The position numbers were made by a program, and so were the translations under genes. This document shows, one piece after another, positions 26,201-41,200 of a stretch of 64,000 nt of DNA; position 1 is the first letter of the stretch; each line of letters begins with the position of its first letter. The notes beneath the pieces were generated by a model. The model did no database searches. It was not told the DNA's origin and saw only the letters and a program-made list of their open reading frames with translations. The stretch comes from Acanthaster planci (Eukaryota > Echinodermata > Asteroidea > Valvatida > Acanthasteridae). Where the stretch lies: NCBI RefSeq assembly GCF_001949145.1, contig NW_019091538.1, positions 5,290-69,289 on the forward strand. The letters run 5' to 3'.

Positions 26201-29200
26201 AGACATTGGAACTGGGTGGGCCAGTGGGGATCATGGGGTCTCAGAAAGATGTATACTTTGTACAATTTTTAAGGAAGACTGATGAAACAAGGGGAACAAG
26301 AAGAGAGAGGAGGGTAGCCTTGGTGAGAATTAAGAGGGAAGTATGATGATTTAAAATACTTGAGAAAACGATGAAGTCTGATTTTGTGGCCTTTAGTCCT
26401 GGTCACCTAGTTTCAATGTTTCATTGCAGATGTTACCATTTCTGGCTGACTAACATAAGGACTACCCCTCCAAAAAAAAAAGGCAACACTTTTTTGCAGT
26501 ACTTATTTCCCAGTTTTTAGTCAATATCTGCATTGATAGCATATTTTATCGTGGTTTGCTTGATAGGTTGAACATGGTGCTTTTGTATTACATGGATTTG
26601 CATTTGGTTCTCACCAGGGAAGGAGACTGGATCTGGCCATTACAGACGAGGAGGTGACGGTCTACATTGGGAAGGAACTTTGCACAGGAGTTACCGTTGA
26701 TGAGGGAGCCTTGTCATGCACGCTACCAGAGGAGCAACCAGCGGCCGGGGATTACCGCGGCAGGAACACAACTGACGAGCAACGTCTGCCCATTGTCTGG
26801 GTAAATTCAAACTCCCTTTGTTGAACAGTGCACCTCCTTCAAAGCCCCTCCTTCACTCCAGAAAAGAGATGAGCTGATGGGGGAAAGTCCACTTGGCACA
26901 CAGTGCACATGCAAAAGAGCATACAGTTCAAGAGAAATTAATCACGTGTGCTCAGTGTGCCAGCAAACCTACATGTGTATGCCTGCAGTTATTCCCCATC
27001 AAAAGGGTATTATTCTTGTAGTATAACATGCTATCTCAGGTTCCTGCATAGAGTAAGTGACCCATTAGCACTTGCATGGTTTTTATTCCTGAGAGATGGT
27101 GCAGCTAGGAACAGGCAGGGCAGTTTGGATCAATTATGACTTAATGTGCCAACTAGATTCTCATTTTTCTAAGAGGAACAGACCGAAGATAGTGTCCGTG
27201 ATTGATCAATCATGCATGCTAAAGTGCAACCCCTACGTTGGAGAAAAAAATGGACAGTACAGTTTAGTATATTCACGTGGTATCTAAGTAATAAGTTATA
27301 AATGAAAAGTGGCACTGTGACTTCTGAATAACTAGTAATAATGCGATGAAAATATGGACCAATTCTGCTGGTTTCCAAAAACTTTCCACGCTGGTACCAT
27401 TGCTGGCACCACACAGAAATACTTTTTGATGATATACCACCGTGGAAACGAAAACATCATGACCTCTCAGGACCTGGTTTCGTGGATATGTTTTCATGCA
27501 AAGGCCTGCACGCCTGAGCTGCCAGCCTAACCTTACACTTTTTTTGCGAATAAAGTAACAACATTCAAAACATTGAAAACACCTGTCCTTCACTCTGAAC
27601 TTACCGGGCCATATTTATCAAATGATCTTGGTCTCCTTCACTGCCTCGTTCACCAGCGGTGGCCCCATTGTCGGCCTGATCGGGATCCTGTCGGCACTCC
27701 AGGGGCACGATAGGTTCAAAGCAGTAAAGCTCTGCACCTCGTACTTGGGACGGTGTAAAACTGTAACTACACACGTGTTTCTATACTACATGTAATTATG
27801 TGCATTGACGTGACCGCGCCCGCTCATTGTGTCCACGCACCAGCCGGAGAGCCGTTTCCACGGTGCCTCGTCGACAAAATCCTGGAAAGTCATATTCATG
27901 AGATGTAAATGAAGCGATGATGGTATTTACCATTTTGCTGCTGGATCAAAGAGCCTTGTGGTCCTGTAACTGAATTCGTGAAAGGAAAAGGCTAACAGAC
28001 TTGTAATGGACCTGACTGCAATGCTGGTTCCATTCCACTATTCCTTCGCCAGATCCTAAGCCATGTTTCCACATTTCTCAATTCTTTCTGACCGTTTCAA
28101 CTTAGGTGATTCACGGTACCACGCTGTCCTTCAACATCGGTTACTTCCGTTATTTTCCCACTGACTGGACTATTCTAATAGCCTGCACAGTCAGCGTTGG
28201 TGTACTGGTGTTGGCAGTGCTGCTAGCTGTGGGTCTGCAGCGGAAGTCCAAAGCAGCACAGAAGGAAGTCGACAAGCGTCTGGATGATATAGACAAGGTT
28301 CAGCAGGATCTTGCCGAAGACATGAGAACAGGTAAAGCCTTATTTTCCCCCCAGTTTTCTTTCCTTTTATATTACTTCAAATGAAGTATTTTCTTGTTTA
28401 AGATGAAAAGGCATGTAACGTTTTTAAGTTCTAAGAGGATAGTGATTATTATAGATGGATTGCGAGATTGAAATGAGCTTTGTCTGAAAAAAAAATCACA
28501 AGATACTCGTATACCCATTTAGTGACTTCTTAAGTGGATTTTCTTCATAAAAGTGCAAAAGTGTTCATCGACATCTGTGGACCGTTTTTGAAAATATATT
28601 TCAAAGTCCAGTTATTAAAACTGATTCCCTTTCAAAAATTATATACATTGCCCTTAGCGGTCTTTTCTGTAAATGTTTACCTGGAGCTCGGTTCATGCTG
28701 TTGAGGGCAAAATCAGTTCATTTAAGTGACAGTAGATGTCCACTGTGAAACAGTATTTGCATGTTGCACAATTCCCTTGATTAATTGTTTTCCATTAAAA
28801 TTAACACTCATTTTGAATAGACCAGAGGCAGAATATGATGACATGTATAATTTTCTGGTTGTCATTTTTGTTGTCAGCCTTTGCCGAGCTGCAGACAGAT
28901 GTGTCAGATTTGACCAGTGACTTGGAAGGAATTGGTATGCCGTTTGTAAGCCACCGAGAGTACACAACCAACATGCTGTTCATTGGCCAGGAAACCAAAC
29001 CCTCAACAACCGACCCAGAGGTGAGCTTTTCAGAAACAGTTGTCAGAGAGCTACGGGGGGGGGGCATTTGAAACATTTAAAAACATTGCTATTCTTTTTT
29101 GGTATGGTTAAAATGCTTTTGCTGTTGTTTCCATCACCATGATTTGTTTTGTTAGTAGTTTTTGCTTCCATCAGGTCTATAAATGATCAGCAAACATCAG

Positions 29201-32200
29201 TTTTCCTGCTCTAAAAAGATATCTTTACAGCGGCCACTGCCGCGTTGCCCCAGTGGATTGCCATGATGCCCTTTAAAATTGCATTCTGTACATATCACAT
29301 ATTTAGACCGAGTCACTATTTTGGGGGATTGTGGACAGGAGCATGACCCTGTCTATTTTTTCCTTGCTATTTTACTGGCATTCACTCGGGCGCTGGGCAT
29401 GACAGGGGGCTTCAATTGAATAAATGTTTGTGACCGAGTGACAGACTTGCTTGAATTGCATTGTTTGTGAGTAATTAGAGTGATTTTCAAAATGCAGTTT
29501 TACTTTTATGGCACCAAATGGTCAATTAAAACTTAGTACAGTATTATTTTATGTTTATTTTTACAATATAAGCAGACTGCTCAGCATGTGAACAGAAACA
29601 ATGAAAATTGCAGGTTGAAAGTTAAAGTGTTGAAATTGAAGGAAAATCTGTTAAAGTCACCAACAAGCATGATAAGTAAAACTTTCAAAGTGGCCTTGGT
29701 GCCTTTTCAGTTGGCCTTGGTGCCCTTTGGTTTTTGGGAGCATTCCAGGCCAAGCACTGCCAAGTGGCCTTGACCCTCTGAAGCTTGATGAGGTCTGATG
29801 TCGTCCTGATATTGTATCATGTTGGCTTGAGATGGCAGAATTCACTCATTCACTTTATTTCCTTTGCTTTGCATTATTCATTCCCATGTCCGCTCCCCTT
29901 CATTCTCTCAGCAAATTCACACTTTTTTACGTGCCTGCTGGAGAAATCCTGAAGACAGGCTTCTTGAAGATGTTTTATGAATCTTATGCATTGATTGCAT
30001 CCTCTTATCTCTTCCTCTCCTGTTATGTCTCGCATCTATCAATTTACAAGATATGAACCACACCAAAGAACTCTGTCGCTTTCGCACACCAGTCCACAAG
30101 GGCATGAGATGTCTTGAGAAAACATCCACCACCCCGTGGCCAGTGCAGATAACTCTTATCTTACTAAACGAAAATTCCCCCAGGGTCTAGGGAGGCCATG
30201 TCTCCTCCCATCTTGTACTTGTGCCCCAGCCTTTTTTCTGTCACTGCTCGTTAGGATGTAGAGAGGTATCTACTGGTTCTCTGAATTCACTCTTGTATTG
30301 TCATTCTGTACCTTCACTCTGCATCCTCTAACCTTTCTACCGTGGAAGGTGCTCCCGTAACCTTTCACTGGTTGTTCCTCACAGTGGCTCTGTTGGAAGT
30401 ACCATGTGCTCCTCCTTACAGTTACATTCTTGTACTGTCATGGTTTCCAAAGCCAATTCCGAGATACATTCTACCAGTTTCTTCCCACTCGCCACTTTGC
30501 TCTGGAATTCTTTGTCTTCATCCCATTATCAAGATGCCTCCACCATATCCCAGTTCAAGCCTTATGTGACAAAACATCTGTGACATTGAACATGACACAT
30601 CTTTTTTTTCTGTTGTCTACAATTTTTCACTTTTCCTCAGCCACTGATGGCGTCGTGTCAGATTAATTGTTAAAACAAAAACTATTTTATTCCTATTGTT
30701 AACGTCCCTCGCTAGAACCCCGAGGAGCATGTGGAGAGAGCAATGATGAAGTTCAGTGCTGCTCTGGGCAACAAGACCTTCCTGCTGATGCTTCTGCAAA
30801 CGTTGGACGCTCAGAGCAAGGCCAGACTCTCGGTCATGGACAGGTGGGAATTTCAAGATCAGTTCCCAATGACTCAGTTATGCATTGAGAAAGCACACAT
30901 GTAGCGACATGCAAGTAATTCCCAACTGTCGCCAAGACATTTGGGCATGACTGTTAAATTGACCTAGCTTCTGAACATTCCGTTGAGTATCTGTGCTAAC
31001 TCGAGGTTCCTCTCCTCACCCCCTGCTGCTTTGGTAGTGAAAGGTAACCGTTTCAGCTTGGTGCCCAGTCTGTGACCAAAGACTGTGCATTCCTTTCATG
31101 TAGCCCACACCGCACGAGTGCTGTCACTGTGTAGCAAACTACACAGCATGTCTATTTCCGGAATGGAGCAGATTATTGCTAATTAATTTTCTGTTTATTC
31201 CCTTGCCTGACGTGTATTATAACACTGTATACTCAGTGTTTGCCTCTAAAGGCTCATGAAAAAAACTTGCCCAATTTTCATCTGAATGCACACAAACCCA
31301 TAGTGTTACCTCGTCAAAGGAATGCCTATGTGCACAGCAGGGCCACGAAAATGGCATGAGAGCATCAGACATTGTTTCTGCAATGTTCTTGTCTCAGGTG
31401 CATGGATACCTATGCTGTTGCATGTGTCTCATTTCCATAATCATACATGTATTTATTTTCTTTAGAGGTGCAATAGCTTCTCTGCTGACCATTGTCATGG
31501 TGGCTGAAGGCAAACTGGACTACCTGTCTGAGTGAGTATTAAGCCATTATTTCTGATTGGATTTTTAATCGGAGTTGTTTTGACTTTATGTCTTTTTTTT
31601 TTCTTGTTCTGCATTTATTGCATATGTTGTCTTCTTTTGGTACTTGATTAAAGTCCTCCACATTTTTCTACATTTCAATGAGTTGCATTTTTTCACTTTT
31701 AACCCTGCAGAAATTTCCTGTGGTATTACTGCAGAAAAATGTTCTTGTAGTTTTTTTTTGCAGGGGGGGGAGTGGTCTTCATGTGGTATAGTTTATTCCT
31801 GCAGTAACTAATTTCTTCCAAGTTTCAATTTCAAAGCACAGGTGGAATATATTCTGGCTCAGTTTCATTGTTCTGGTAAGCAGAGATTATTTATTCCGAT
31901 AGTTGCCTTGTTCATCACCATTCATATCCTGGTGTTTATTTCTTTCATGCCTCGTTCGTGGACAGTGTATTGTTCACCTTGATGTCCAGGTTGGTACAGG
32001 ATGAGCTAGATGCTAACAGACCAAGGCAACTCTTCCGTCGGTGAGTTTGAATCTTCACGAAGGCCACCCCAGATTCTGACAACAAAACACACAATTGTTT
32101 TTATTCAAATCCGTGCAAAATGACTTGTGTTGTTGGTTTCACAGAGTCAAAAAACTTACGAGGGATAAAATTGTTTTTTGGGGAGAAGGAACATTTTTAA

Positions 32201-35200
32201 ACTATTACTTGTTAAGAATAATTCATTAAAAAAAACAGAATGCATTTGAGTAATCCAAACTTAGTAGCCTGAAGAGATCTTACAAAATCTAAGAACAAAC
32301 ATGATAAACAACAAAAGTAACTGAAAAAAGTGCAGGATGCAGACATGTTTTTGAAGTCCCAGACAGGCCAATGCAAAGACAAAACCAATTTCTGAGACTG
32401 ATTTTATATTGATGTGGAGGTAGGGACTCAGGAAGCTTTCCATCCATTTGTTTACAGTACTGAGACCATTCTGGAGAAGCTGCTGTCTAATTGGATTACC
32501 CTCTGTCTCTACGATTCACTGAAGGTAGCTATAACTCCATTGTTGCTTAGGCTCAATGCAGTCTCAGCTGTTTTGCCTGCCAAATTCTTTTCCTTACTTC
32601 ACACTATAGTAATGACGACGTTGTTCAGATATTTGACCTCTGTTCTCCAGTGTATGCAGTTTTGAGAAATATACTTAGTTATCCGTGTTAAGTTTAATGT
32701 ATTGCTCTAGGCAACCTCTGTTAGACTTGCATCAAGCAGTTATTGAATTTTCATTTCTTTTAATTTCTGATGTCTTAGTTTCCGTGTTAAAAATGGGATT
32801 AGGAAATAAAAGAAAAAGAACTTTAGGAGAAAGAGGAAAACGATGAACCTCCTACAGTTTCTGCTGTCTTGTCAGCTTCTTTTAAAGCCTGATCCTTCCA
32901 CAAAAATCAGAAAAACTCCCTCTTTCGACGGTCTTAGCTGTCTCCGTGTAGTTTTTATGTTGCACCATTTATTTGCTGTGCTTTTATTATGTATGAACTA
33001 GACATGGTTCTACATCGATTGGTTTGTTTGTCATGACAGGATCACACAGCCTACCCATTGTTCCTGCTGTACCGCGCCATCAAGTGCCACAGTGAGCATG
33101 GGCCCATCGACATCATCTCTGGACAGGCCAAGTTCACGCTGAGCGATGATAAGTTACTCACAGAAGAAGTGGAATACCGTGAGATGGTCAGTCTTTGATG
33201 AACTTTTGACTGGTCTTGTGTCTGGTATTGTGAAGATCTCACCTAGAACATTGGTATTTGCTCATATCTTTGCCTGATTCAACATAGCTATGGACCTGGG
33301 CTTAGTTAATTGAACGCAGAATTGAAAAGGGACCAAGTAATCAATCAGAAAATATTAAAAAATCTCACAGGCAAAAGGTGTGCTTTTGAATACCTTTTCT
33401 CACCTCTATTTTAAAAAAACTCAGTGAGAGTGATTTGGGTTGTTACATTTCTCCCGTCAGGTGCTCACCGTCATTGTGAATGATGCAGATGGGGAAACCA
33501 AGGAAGTCAAGGTGCTAGACTTGGACACCATCTCCCAAGTGAAGGAGAAGATCTTGGATGCCATCTATCGCAATCAGCCCTACTCCAGCCGACCCAGTGC
33601 CCACCAAGTTGATCTGGGTAAACAACCGTTTGTCCCACCCCTTTCCAATTACCACCCCCACCTTCGCAACTAACTTGAATTGAGACTCAACCCAAATTGA
33701 AACTAACAAGCAAAACCAGTTGACAGCTTGAGCTAGGATATTGGATCTGCAATAAACTAAAACAAACAGAAGCTGAAGAGCAAATTCAAGGCATGGAAAT
33801 GAGGAAACAATAGGCCTAGCTTACATTGACTTCGTATACAATCTGAGAACTTTTTGGTCACACCATCACCAAACAGGAAAATAAATTATTCAATAAATCA
33901 ACAAGACAAATATACCTGTGAGAAGAATCATGTATATAGTGAACTTTAAACTCAATTACATATTATAACTCTTTCTAATTATGTGAAGGGTTTTCCTTTC
34001 TCGCACTTGCATCAATAAATAGATGAACTGGAAGAAAAACAATGGAATGATCTAAAACATAATAACAAAGGTATTTGAATTGTTTTATACAAAGTACACA
34101 TGTAGGTGCTCCCGTGCGCTGACTCGTATTGGAGTTTCTGGACACAGCAGTCCTGGCATTTTTCCTGTCATATTTTCATCGGACTGTTACGAAGATGATG
34201 CCAACTGCTAATCACAGTTGCATGAAGGTTCAAGGCACAAATTGCAATATTTTCCCCCCACCATGCAGAATGGCGTCAGGGTAAAGAGGGCCACTTAATC
34301 CTGCGCGACTTGGACATAACCAGCGCAACGCTGGATGGATGGAAGAGAGTGAACACACTGAAGTTCTACCATGTGAGTGTCAAGATAAACAGTCCCATAG
34401 ATGGAAATCTGGCTCAGGTCTCATTTAGACATATTATGTTAACCAACCCCCCTTCCCCCCATTAATGTTTAGACTTCAGGCTTGGGTAATTGGGTTTTCT
34501 TAGAAGTGGGTGAGTTGTTTTAGCAGTATGTAGGGGCAGTTGGTAGCACAGAGCAAGTTTGAATAACTACTATTTGACCACTCGTCAACTTCCCCTGGTA
34601 ACCTGTGCACCGATCATCTTCTGGCCATTCACTTCACTTGACCTTTGAGCCGAGTTCTTGGAGAGAAACTCCTTCCACATTCATCAGACCCTCTACCTTC
34701 AACTTTTAACTGGCTCTACTCAATAATTCTTACTGAAATCCTCGGTTTTGTCAGACATTTATTTCCTCCACTTAGCTGGGGTCTCATGAAATTAGCCAAG
34801 TAGGACACTTGTTAGGTTGGTGGGGGGTTGTTCCTGTCGCTCAAAATTTCCACTTGAGTTGAGCACCCCCCCCATGAGGCACTCTAACTTAAAAGCTTGT
34901 TCGTCTTTTGGGCTAGAGTTGTCCTTTCAAAACATGTAATAGCCTCCAAAACCTGGATCCACCCTTAATTATCAGTAATGAGTCACAAGTCATCTCATCC
35001 AAGATGGGCAAGACTGGCAAATTTTAAATGATAACAAAGGTTCCAACTATAAAAGCATGTATCTGCAGCTGCTTACTTTTTGTGCAGTACAATATGTGGT
35101 CCACTCTAAATAAAAATATGTTGTATTTTTGTAACAAGTTATATGCATGGCTGGAGAACCCACATTATAAGCTTCCATATGACGCATAGCAGAGCTCGTT

Positions 35201-38200
35201 AGCCCATTCTGCTCTGGAGACATGACCTTTTATTCATCATAATTAGTTCTGTGGAGTTTAACTTAACACAACTGAGAAAAGCAGGCTTTAAAGAAGTTAG
35301 TCTGATACAGACTTAGGTTTTGAAGCTTAGGCTCACTATAACTCTCCCCAGTAACCACCTTCTTCTGTTCAAAGAGTTTGTTCAAAAGCTCTGAAATGTT
35401 AGAGATCAAAGATGGTATCTCTTGCCAAAGAACAAAAAATGAAATTCCACGAGAAATTTCATCCTCCCAACTTTGAGCATGCCATTACACAGAGAGGCAT
35501 GGTTTGACTTATTTCACCTCTTCCTGAAGGAGGTCGTCTTTACCACGCAAGCCAGTCTTTGTGAGTATTGACTAGTTGGTCACAGAGGCAGCTGAAACCC
35601 TGCCGTCTCAAGTCCAGTGATCAGGCCTTCAAATGAACAATGACAGAGCCTCACCGACTACCCTATCACCAAATAGCATTTTAACTTTGCTGTCATGAGC
35701 TTTGTTCTTTGATGTTACCTTAAAAAAACTGAAAGATATTCAAGAGCTGCTTTTTTTCAATTGCTTGTACAACCAGGTTCCGAACAAGTCTACCATGGCC
35801 TTAATAGAAGTATCGTCTGATGGTACTCGGAGGCCTGCTGATAATGTCTATGGTAAGACGACAAAACAGTGTTCTTACATTTGCAACTACATCATAGTAT
35901 TTTTGGCTCCTCTTCTACCCTGACTCCACCTCCCATCACACTCCCCACCCCTCATTCTTCCTCCCCTTATTCATTTTCTCACCCCCCTCCCCGAGGAAGA
36001 GGAAAATCAACACAGATCAAAGAAACAGAGGAAATGATCTGTAGATGTGAAAGAACTTTCCATGTTTGAACAATCTCAAAGAAATAAAATTCTGTATCTC
36101 TGTCTTCAAAAACATCCTTAAGCAGTGTACTGTATTACCATATATGTGCATAGTGACCTGTCCCTGCTGATATACCAATGTTTGTCCAAATTCAACTTAA
36201 TTATCTGAAGTTGGCAACGACAAATTTTAAATCCCATCAGTACAAACAGTTTTAGAACTTGTAGTTTATGTCAGTGGTCAGGTTTTTCTTGCACAACCAA
36301 TCAAATTTTTGCAATTGAAATTTCTCCTTCCTGACAACAGATCCAATGTTTGTGCTGCAAAGTCAAACCAGTTCAGCACGTTCAACTCCAGCAATTTTGC
36401 TACAAATATTCCATGACTCTCAAATTCACTTTTTTTGTATGTTCACCTGGCGTATGAATTGGGCCTTCAACCTTTGGAATATTCTTTCTCTAGCTAATTT
36501 GGCATTCCAAGGGGGTGGAGCAAACAACTTTGATGACAGCTACCCAACCAAACCGTCAGCTGCTCCCCGTAGTGCTTCCCGTAATAATCGCTACACCATG
36601 GTAGAAATAGACATGGATGAAAAGGCTAAAGCCTGGCATCTGGTAAGCAAAAGAGCTTGTGTCACACTGAAATCTCCTAATAAGCAAGCAAAATATCTGC
36701 TCGGTAAGAGCAGGTAACCAACCAAAATGTTATGCATTTTTTGTGTCGTTTGACGGGTACGGATTTCACAGCTGTCATTTTGCTCAGCATTTAAATTTGC
36801 TAAGCAGTATTTCATGCTCAGCAGCTGCATTAAATTGGACCCAGCTACTGTGGCAGGAAGTCTGCTAACTTTTCCTTGCAAGGCTTGGTTTTCATTGTTG
36901 CCATACAGTTCCATCATGGTCACTGGACTGTCTACAAGAAAGCTTACCTGGCTATGCAATGCAGCTGCCCTTGAGTGATTGCTGGTCCCCTGCCTCAGAG
37001 TGAGAAACTGTGAGGTCAATACTGGTTTTGTTGAGAGAGTTCCAGTAAGGCACACCATAGCATCATGGTATCACTAATGCATTTTCTTCATTTCTTTTTC
37101 AACCAAGGTCAAGTTTGAGGAGGGGGATCTTGAGTACCCCACCACGAAACGTCGGAATAAACGCCTGTCCAAGCGCCTGTCCAGGATCGCAGTGCATCCC
37201 AAGAAACGGATCCGTGAGCTCTACATGACAAGACTCATTGGCACAAAGGTCGGATTGCATACTTCTACAGATAAGCATCAATAACAATAATAATGTCTAT
37301 ATTTACCAATAGGTCATTTGGGAGACATTTTGTTATAAATTTTTCAGCATTAGGGAGACATTGGCTTTTAGGGAGACATTTCAGTGTCTCCCTATTTTCA
37401 AACTACCAGAAGGAGGCCGAATTTTACTGTCCAAATTTTGAGAGATGATAGTTTAGGGCCTAAAATGAAAATATGCAAAGTTTGGTTCAGATCAGATTAG
37501 GGAATATTGAATTATGGGATGGTAAAGTTGGAAAAATTTTGTGCACGTTCTTATGGGAATGTCTCCCTAATGACCCATTAGCGGTGATTATTATTTATAT
37601 CACGTATATTCAATACCGGCTGATTCACAGTGCACCTTATAATCCCAACTCTTGGCCCAGAAACGTGAATGAATGAACCATATCTCGACTTCCAAAGAGG
37701 TGTGCAACCGTCCTTGCAACCATTTCAGGCGCCACCTAGTAGTTAATCAAGCACAGGGATCTTCTCTGGCCGCACAGCTACCCATTTCCACTCCTGGGTG
37801 GAGAAAGGCAAACGGGGGTAGGGTGACTTGCTCAGCAGTGCCCCATTGCAAGAGTCAAATTCTGACCCTGTGATGGGGAGTTTTAATCCTGGACCACTCG
37901 TCCCTATACAATTACCATGATTACTGAAGCGTATTGACTGGTTTTTTTCTTTAAAGCTCCCAACAGGGCTTATATGTACATGTAGTTGAGGTCAGAAAAA
38001 GTTTTTTGTCCCTGTCTGTTACCAGTTTCTCTGATCACCTCTTTTTTTATTTGCCTGATATTTTGACTTTTTATTTGCTTTCTAGCAAAATTTCTAGCCA
38101 TAGTTAAAAACCTGTCAGATATGGTGAAAATTCCTTTTTTATGCGAATCTATTAATGAAAGAATTGTGAAAATATGTTTCGCCATCTTGGAAAACCCTTT

Positions 38201-41200
38201 CATGTATAAAAAGATGCTGCTGCCTCCCAGTTTTTACAAACCTGGAAGAAAACCTTTTTCTTTCTCTGCCGCAGATGCAGGCCATTTTAACTTTGTTTAA
38301 GTATGAAATTTTTGTGTCTGCATTGCACTTGATTTAGATTTTCATGAATCTGAGACTATAAATGCAAAAAAGGTGGACTTGAAGAAGACAGGGGTTCAAA
38401 GGAGCCTCACTGTTTGCCTTGTGCCCTGACAAAAATGGTGTAAAACTTAAAGCACTTACCATCTCCTGACTCCAATCTCCATTCAGGAAATTCAAATTTT
38501 GGGCATGAGCTATAGTTTAACCCTAGTGAGTTGCTTTTAGCAGTGTCCAAGTGCAAAACAGTTCCACTCAAGTTTCCCTTGTTGAACTAGTTTGTAAGAT
38601 CTCACTGCCACTCACATGTGGCCATTGATTGCAACTCTCTTGGTTTACCTGTATGTGGTACAATTTTTTCATGTGAACGGTTCCCTCCGTACCGATAAAT
38701 TAAATTGGCTGTTGGTAACCAGTGGTGCAATCATTCCCCGGGGTCCTTTTCCATACAGTGGACTAGTTAGTCAAATTAAACCATCCATCATTTGGGCAAT
38801 GTTGGTCAAGCCGTTTTGATCTACAGTCTCTGAGTCTCTGTGACTACCTCCGATTTCTCGTCCCCTTCTTCCAGGGCACCATTCAGGAGTACATTGACCA
38901 CATGTTCACCACCATATTGGACCCTGGCACGGCGCCCAAGGCTGTCAAATACCTCTTTGATTTCTTTGACAGCCAAGCCATCAGACACAGTATCCCAGAT
39001 GCAGAAGATGCCATCAAGACATGGAAAGGAAACAGGTGCCGTCATTGACTACATGCCCACATCTCCTTGCATTTGTATTCAAGTCCATCACAAGTCCTTT
39101 CGCAAGCCCCTTCACAAGGCCAGCCATAAGTGACAGGGTAACCATGACACCACAATGCTTTTGTCACAGGACTTACAGGGACTTGTGATGGACTCAAATA
39201 CAAATACAACACTGTACTCCTTGTAAAGATTCTAATTAGCATATTGATCATTTTGAGCTGTACAAAATAAGCGAAGCTTGAGCAAAAACATTATGTTTAG
39301 ATGTTTGATTATTTATTTCTGCCGAGTCCGAAACTAGTCCTGAAAATTTTGACCTGTCATATAACTTTTTGAATGTTCACATCATGAACAAAATAGTCTG
39401 AGATTTGTGTTTAATGTAAGAAATTGGAGGTAAAAGTGGACTTCATGTTATTTTTGTATTGTAGTCTGTCACTGCGTTTCTGGTCCAATGCCATCCGGCG
39501 TCCTGACTTCATCTTTGATATCAAACCATCTCGCTCAGTGGAGGCCAGTTTGGGAATCATCGCACAGGCATTCTATGATGCCCACAATACCAGCGATCAC
39601 AAGCTTGGCAAGGTAGGTGGACCTAAAGCAGGGGTTCATGTCAACAGGTGTAATCACCCAAAACTTTTATGTATCAAGAAACATGCTTCCAGCAACTCTG
39701 TTGCTTCAATTTTGAGGAGAAATGTGTCCCTTTTTATTTCATCTTTCGTGTCCTAAAGGTTATCTTGAGCGCATGATGTTTTTTCTCCATTCACTTTTCA
39801 TCCAGGACTCTGATCTGAGCAAGCTTCTCTTCAACAAGGATCTGCCCCGCATCCAGGGCTTGGTGGACAATTACTACGATGCCATTTTCAACAAGCAGCG
39901 AGTGTCGCAGCAAGAGCTCAACAGGGAGATGGCACAGACATGCCAGGTAGGCAGCCAGGGCAACAAATACACTAATGTTAACTGCCAAACTTAGGATTCA
40001 AACTGGAACCACGGGCATGATGGGAAGGGGTACATCCCCATCACCAAAGAAAAACATTGTACAGATAAAAATGAGGAGAAAATACATGGAAAAGTGAGGG
40101 AAACAAAAGAGGTGTGTCGGAATAGACAGGTGTTAATTTGGAACTTTGATTTTATTCCTTCACCGATGCCCTCACATTCAAAAATGAAAATTGCTTCCAA
40201 TTTCAATATAGCCGGCCCAAGAACGAAGTTAATTTTTGTGAATGAATATTACGGCTGAGTATATTTTCCAAAATGTTACTCTGAGTCTGAGACTTGAATC
40301 CTGTCAAAATGCCAGAAATGTTCAACAACTGACCCAGGCTAGCCTTTATCGTCACCTGATTACAGTCTTTATCATTGCTAAGTAGATGTTCTCTGTCATT
40401 AATTTACTCTTTGTGCGTCAAAGGTTTGTTTCTTGTTTTGTTTTGTCTACCTTTTACGGACACTGTTGCCTGGTCACATTACATCTACAAAATTTGGCCG
40501 CATTATTTTTTTTCATTTTATTCGCTTTACTTGCCTAGAATTTCACTGGTCTGTTCAGTAAGCTGAGCACTCTCCAGCAACTCTGGGACTATGTCAAGAA
40601 GTACAACCAGAAGGTAAGTTATATTCATTTCTCATGGGATGCTGTGATGCCCGTATGTGAATATGACGTACATTTTAATGTCAAAGAAATTTCGTGGAAA
40701 TGAGCACAAAAACCCTGGGTTTCCTGTATTAGAGTGTGCCAATAAAGGCCCATTCCCGTTCTTATGGGAAAGGGGAGCTCTTGCACAGCTGCCAAATCAT
40801 CACAGGAGATAGCAGAGAAATTGCCATTTCAAGGGGACTTTGCGACAGAATTCGAATGATTTCCAAAGTCCTTCTTCTTTGAATGCATTGTATAGGAGGG
40901 ACAGAAATATAGAAAACACTGTAATCTCTCTACGTGGGAACACCCTGCACACCTTTGGAAAATTAGGCGATCTTCTTTTTTTTTTAATTCTTGCGTAATA
41001 CAAGAAATGCATCCTGACCTTGTGTCTGAAACAGGGAAAGCTAGAGAGGGCAAAGTTGATGGGTGTAAGCCGTACCATTCCTTGTCAATGTCTTTCAGGT
41101 TGTGGAAGCCTGCGAAGAAGATGAAGCTTGCCAGCAGCAGCAGCTGGCCTACAAGCTGGTTGAAGTTGAGACCTTTCTCCTGAATGAAGACTGTGACGCC

